Below, in pieces: positions 5,222 through 5,692 of a stretch of DNA of 5,692 nt. Origin of the DNA: an uncultured Spongiibacteraceae bacterium (lineage in GTDB: Bacteria > Pseudomonadota > Gammaproteobacteria > Pseudomonadales > Dasaniaceae). The stretch's first letter is position 1. Each line of letters begins with the position of its first letter. A program made the position numbers and the translations under genes. The DNA lies in NCBI GenBank assembly GCA_937969395.1, contig CALBVI010000423.1:1-5692 (forward strand), in the 5' to 3' direction. The notes below the pieces were generated by a model, which worked only from the letters and a program-made list of their open reading frames with translations, did not search any database and was not told the DNA's origin.

Positions 5222-5692
5222 TAGAATAATTTCTTAAACGCCTGAAGCCCCATGTAAAATACCCGTCAACCGCTATAACCCCCTACCAATCTCAAATAAA
5301 TTATGAAGACAATATGAAGACGTTACTTCTCTAAAATTAACCACACAAAGATAAAGACTTTGCCTCCTAAAGCATTATTTAAAGTCGGAGTATTTACCCA
5401 AAAAATCATCAGCAAGAATTCCTCACATAACGCTACAGCCCTTGCCAATCATGGTTATAAAGAATACTAACAACTATTTTTTCACAAGAAAAAAATCAGA
5501 AATTTGCTCTCCTTTTTACTGATAATTTAATCTTTAACACAGAAAAATATAAGTCCTTTTCTGATGCTGCAAACACTGCGAGCTTACATTTTTTACAGCA
5601 AACACTTACCTTCCACCTTGGATAAATTTAAACTATGGACTTACTTTTAGCTATAAACTTATTTCAATCATATTTCCTGTAATTGATTCGTT

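Larger units (their letters stand above)
4719..5692. other. 974-bp intergenic region without a confident gene
   Basis: No frame with a credible start and coding character was found here on either strand. The stretch holds a likely intrinsic terminator (4810-4830), a 17-bp stem-loop (4841-4880) and copy B of the intergenic repeat (4949-5070). A very A+T-rich segment follows to about 5160. Then come a pair of 19-nt direct repeats (5169-5187 and 5203-5221) and a doubled ATGAAGAC (5303-5310 and 5314-5321). Two overlapping open stretches without a clear start (5318-5470 and 5461-5625) read like protein and might be remnants of one frameshifted gene. The last 65 bases show nothing recognisable. Confidence 0.7.

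Overview
The window looks like chromosome from a Gram-negative, probably marine, gammaproteobacterium. This is inferred from moderate G+C in the genes, A+T-rich intergenic DNA, two proteins with lipoprotein signals (both with the lipobox L-I-S-C) and a twin-arginine exported protein. No rRNA, tRNA, CRISPR array, transposase or phage gene was seen.

All three confident genes lie on the + strand. Positions 2-763 are the 3' part of a lipoprotein gene whose start lies before the window; its family was not recognised. It is followed by a 16-bp perfect inverted repeat (787-848). Positions 764-1551 hold no confident gene. That gap contains the inverted repeat, one copy of a ~120-bp repeat, a short G+C-rich patch and a 78-codon open stretch without a start codon.

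The core is a two-gene operon. Positions 1552-3336 encode a DUF1800-family protein with a lipoprotein signal. Positions 3345-4718 encode a DUF1501-family protein with a Tat signal. They are 8 bp apart, and the Shine-Dalgarno sequence of the second overlaps the stop codon of the first. This pairing is widespread in bacteria and is still functionally undefined. Both proteins should end up outside the cytoplasm, one lipid-anchored and one exported already folded, so they probably act together in the envelope.

Positions 4719-5692 again hold no confident gene. They begin with a likely intrinsic terminator (4810-4830) and a 17-bp stem-loop (4841-4880). A second copy of the ~120-bp repeat (4949-5070) follows in the same orientation as the first, so the operon is bracketed by direct repeats about 4 kb apart. 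The rest is very A+T-rich, with short direct repeats and two abutting open stretches (5318-5625) that could be a frameshifted gene remnant.

The observations most worth following are the direct repeats flanking the operon, the two-route export of the DUF1800/DUF1501 pair, and the hairpin just upstream of the DUF1800 start.
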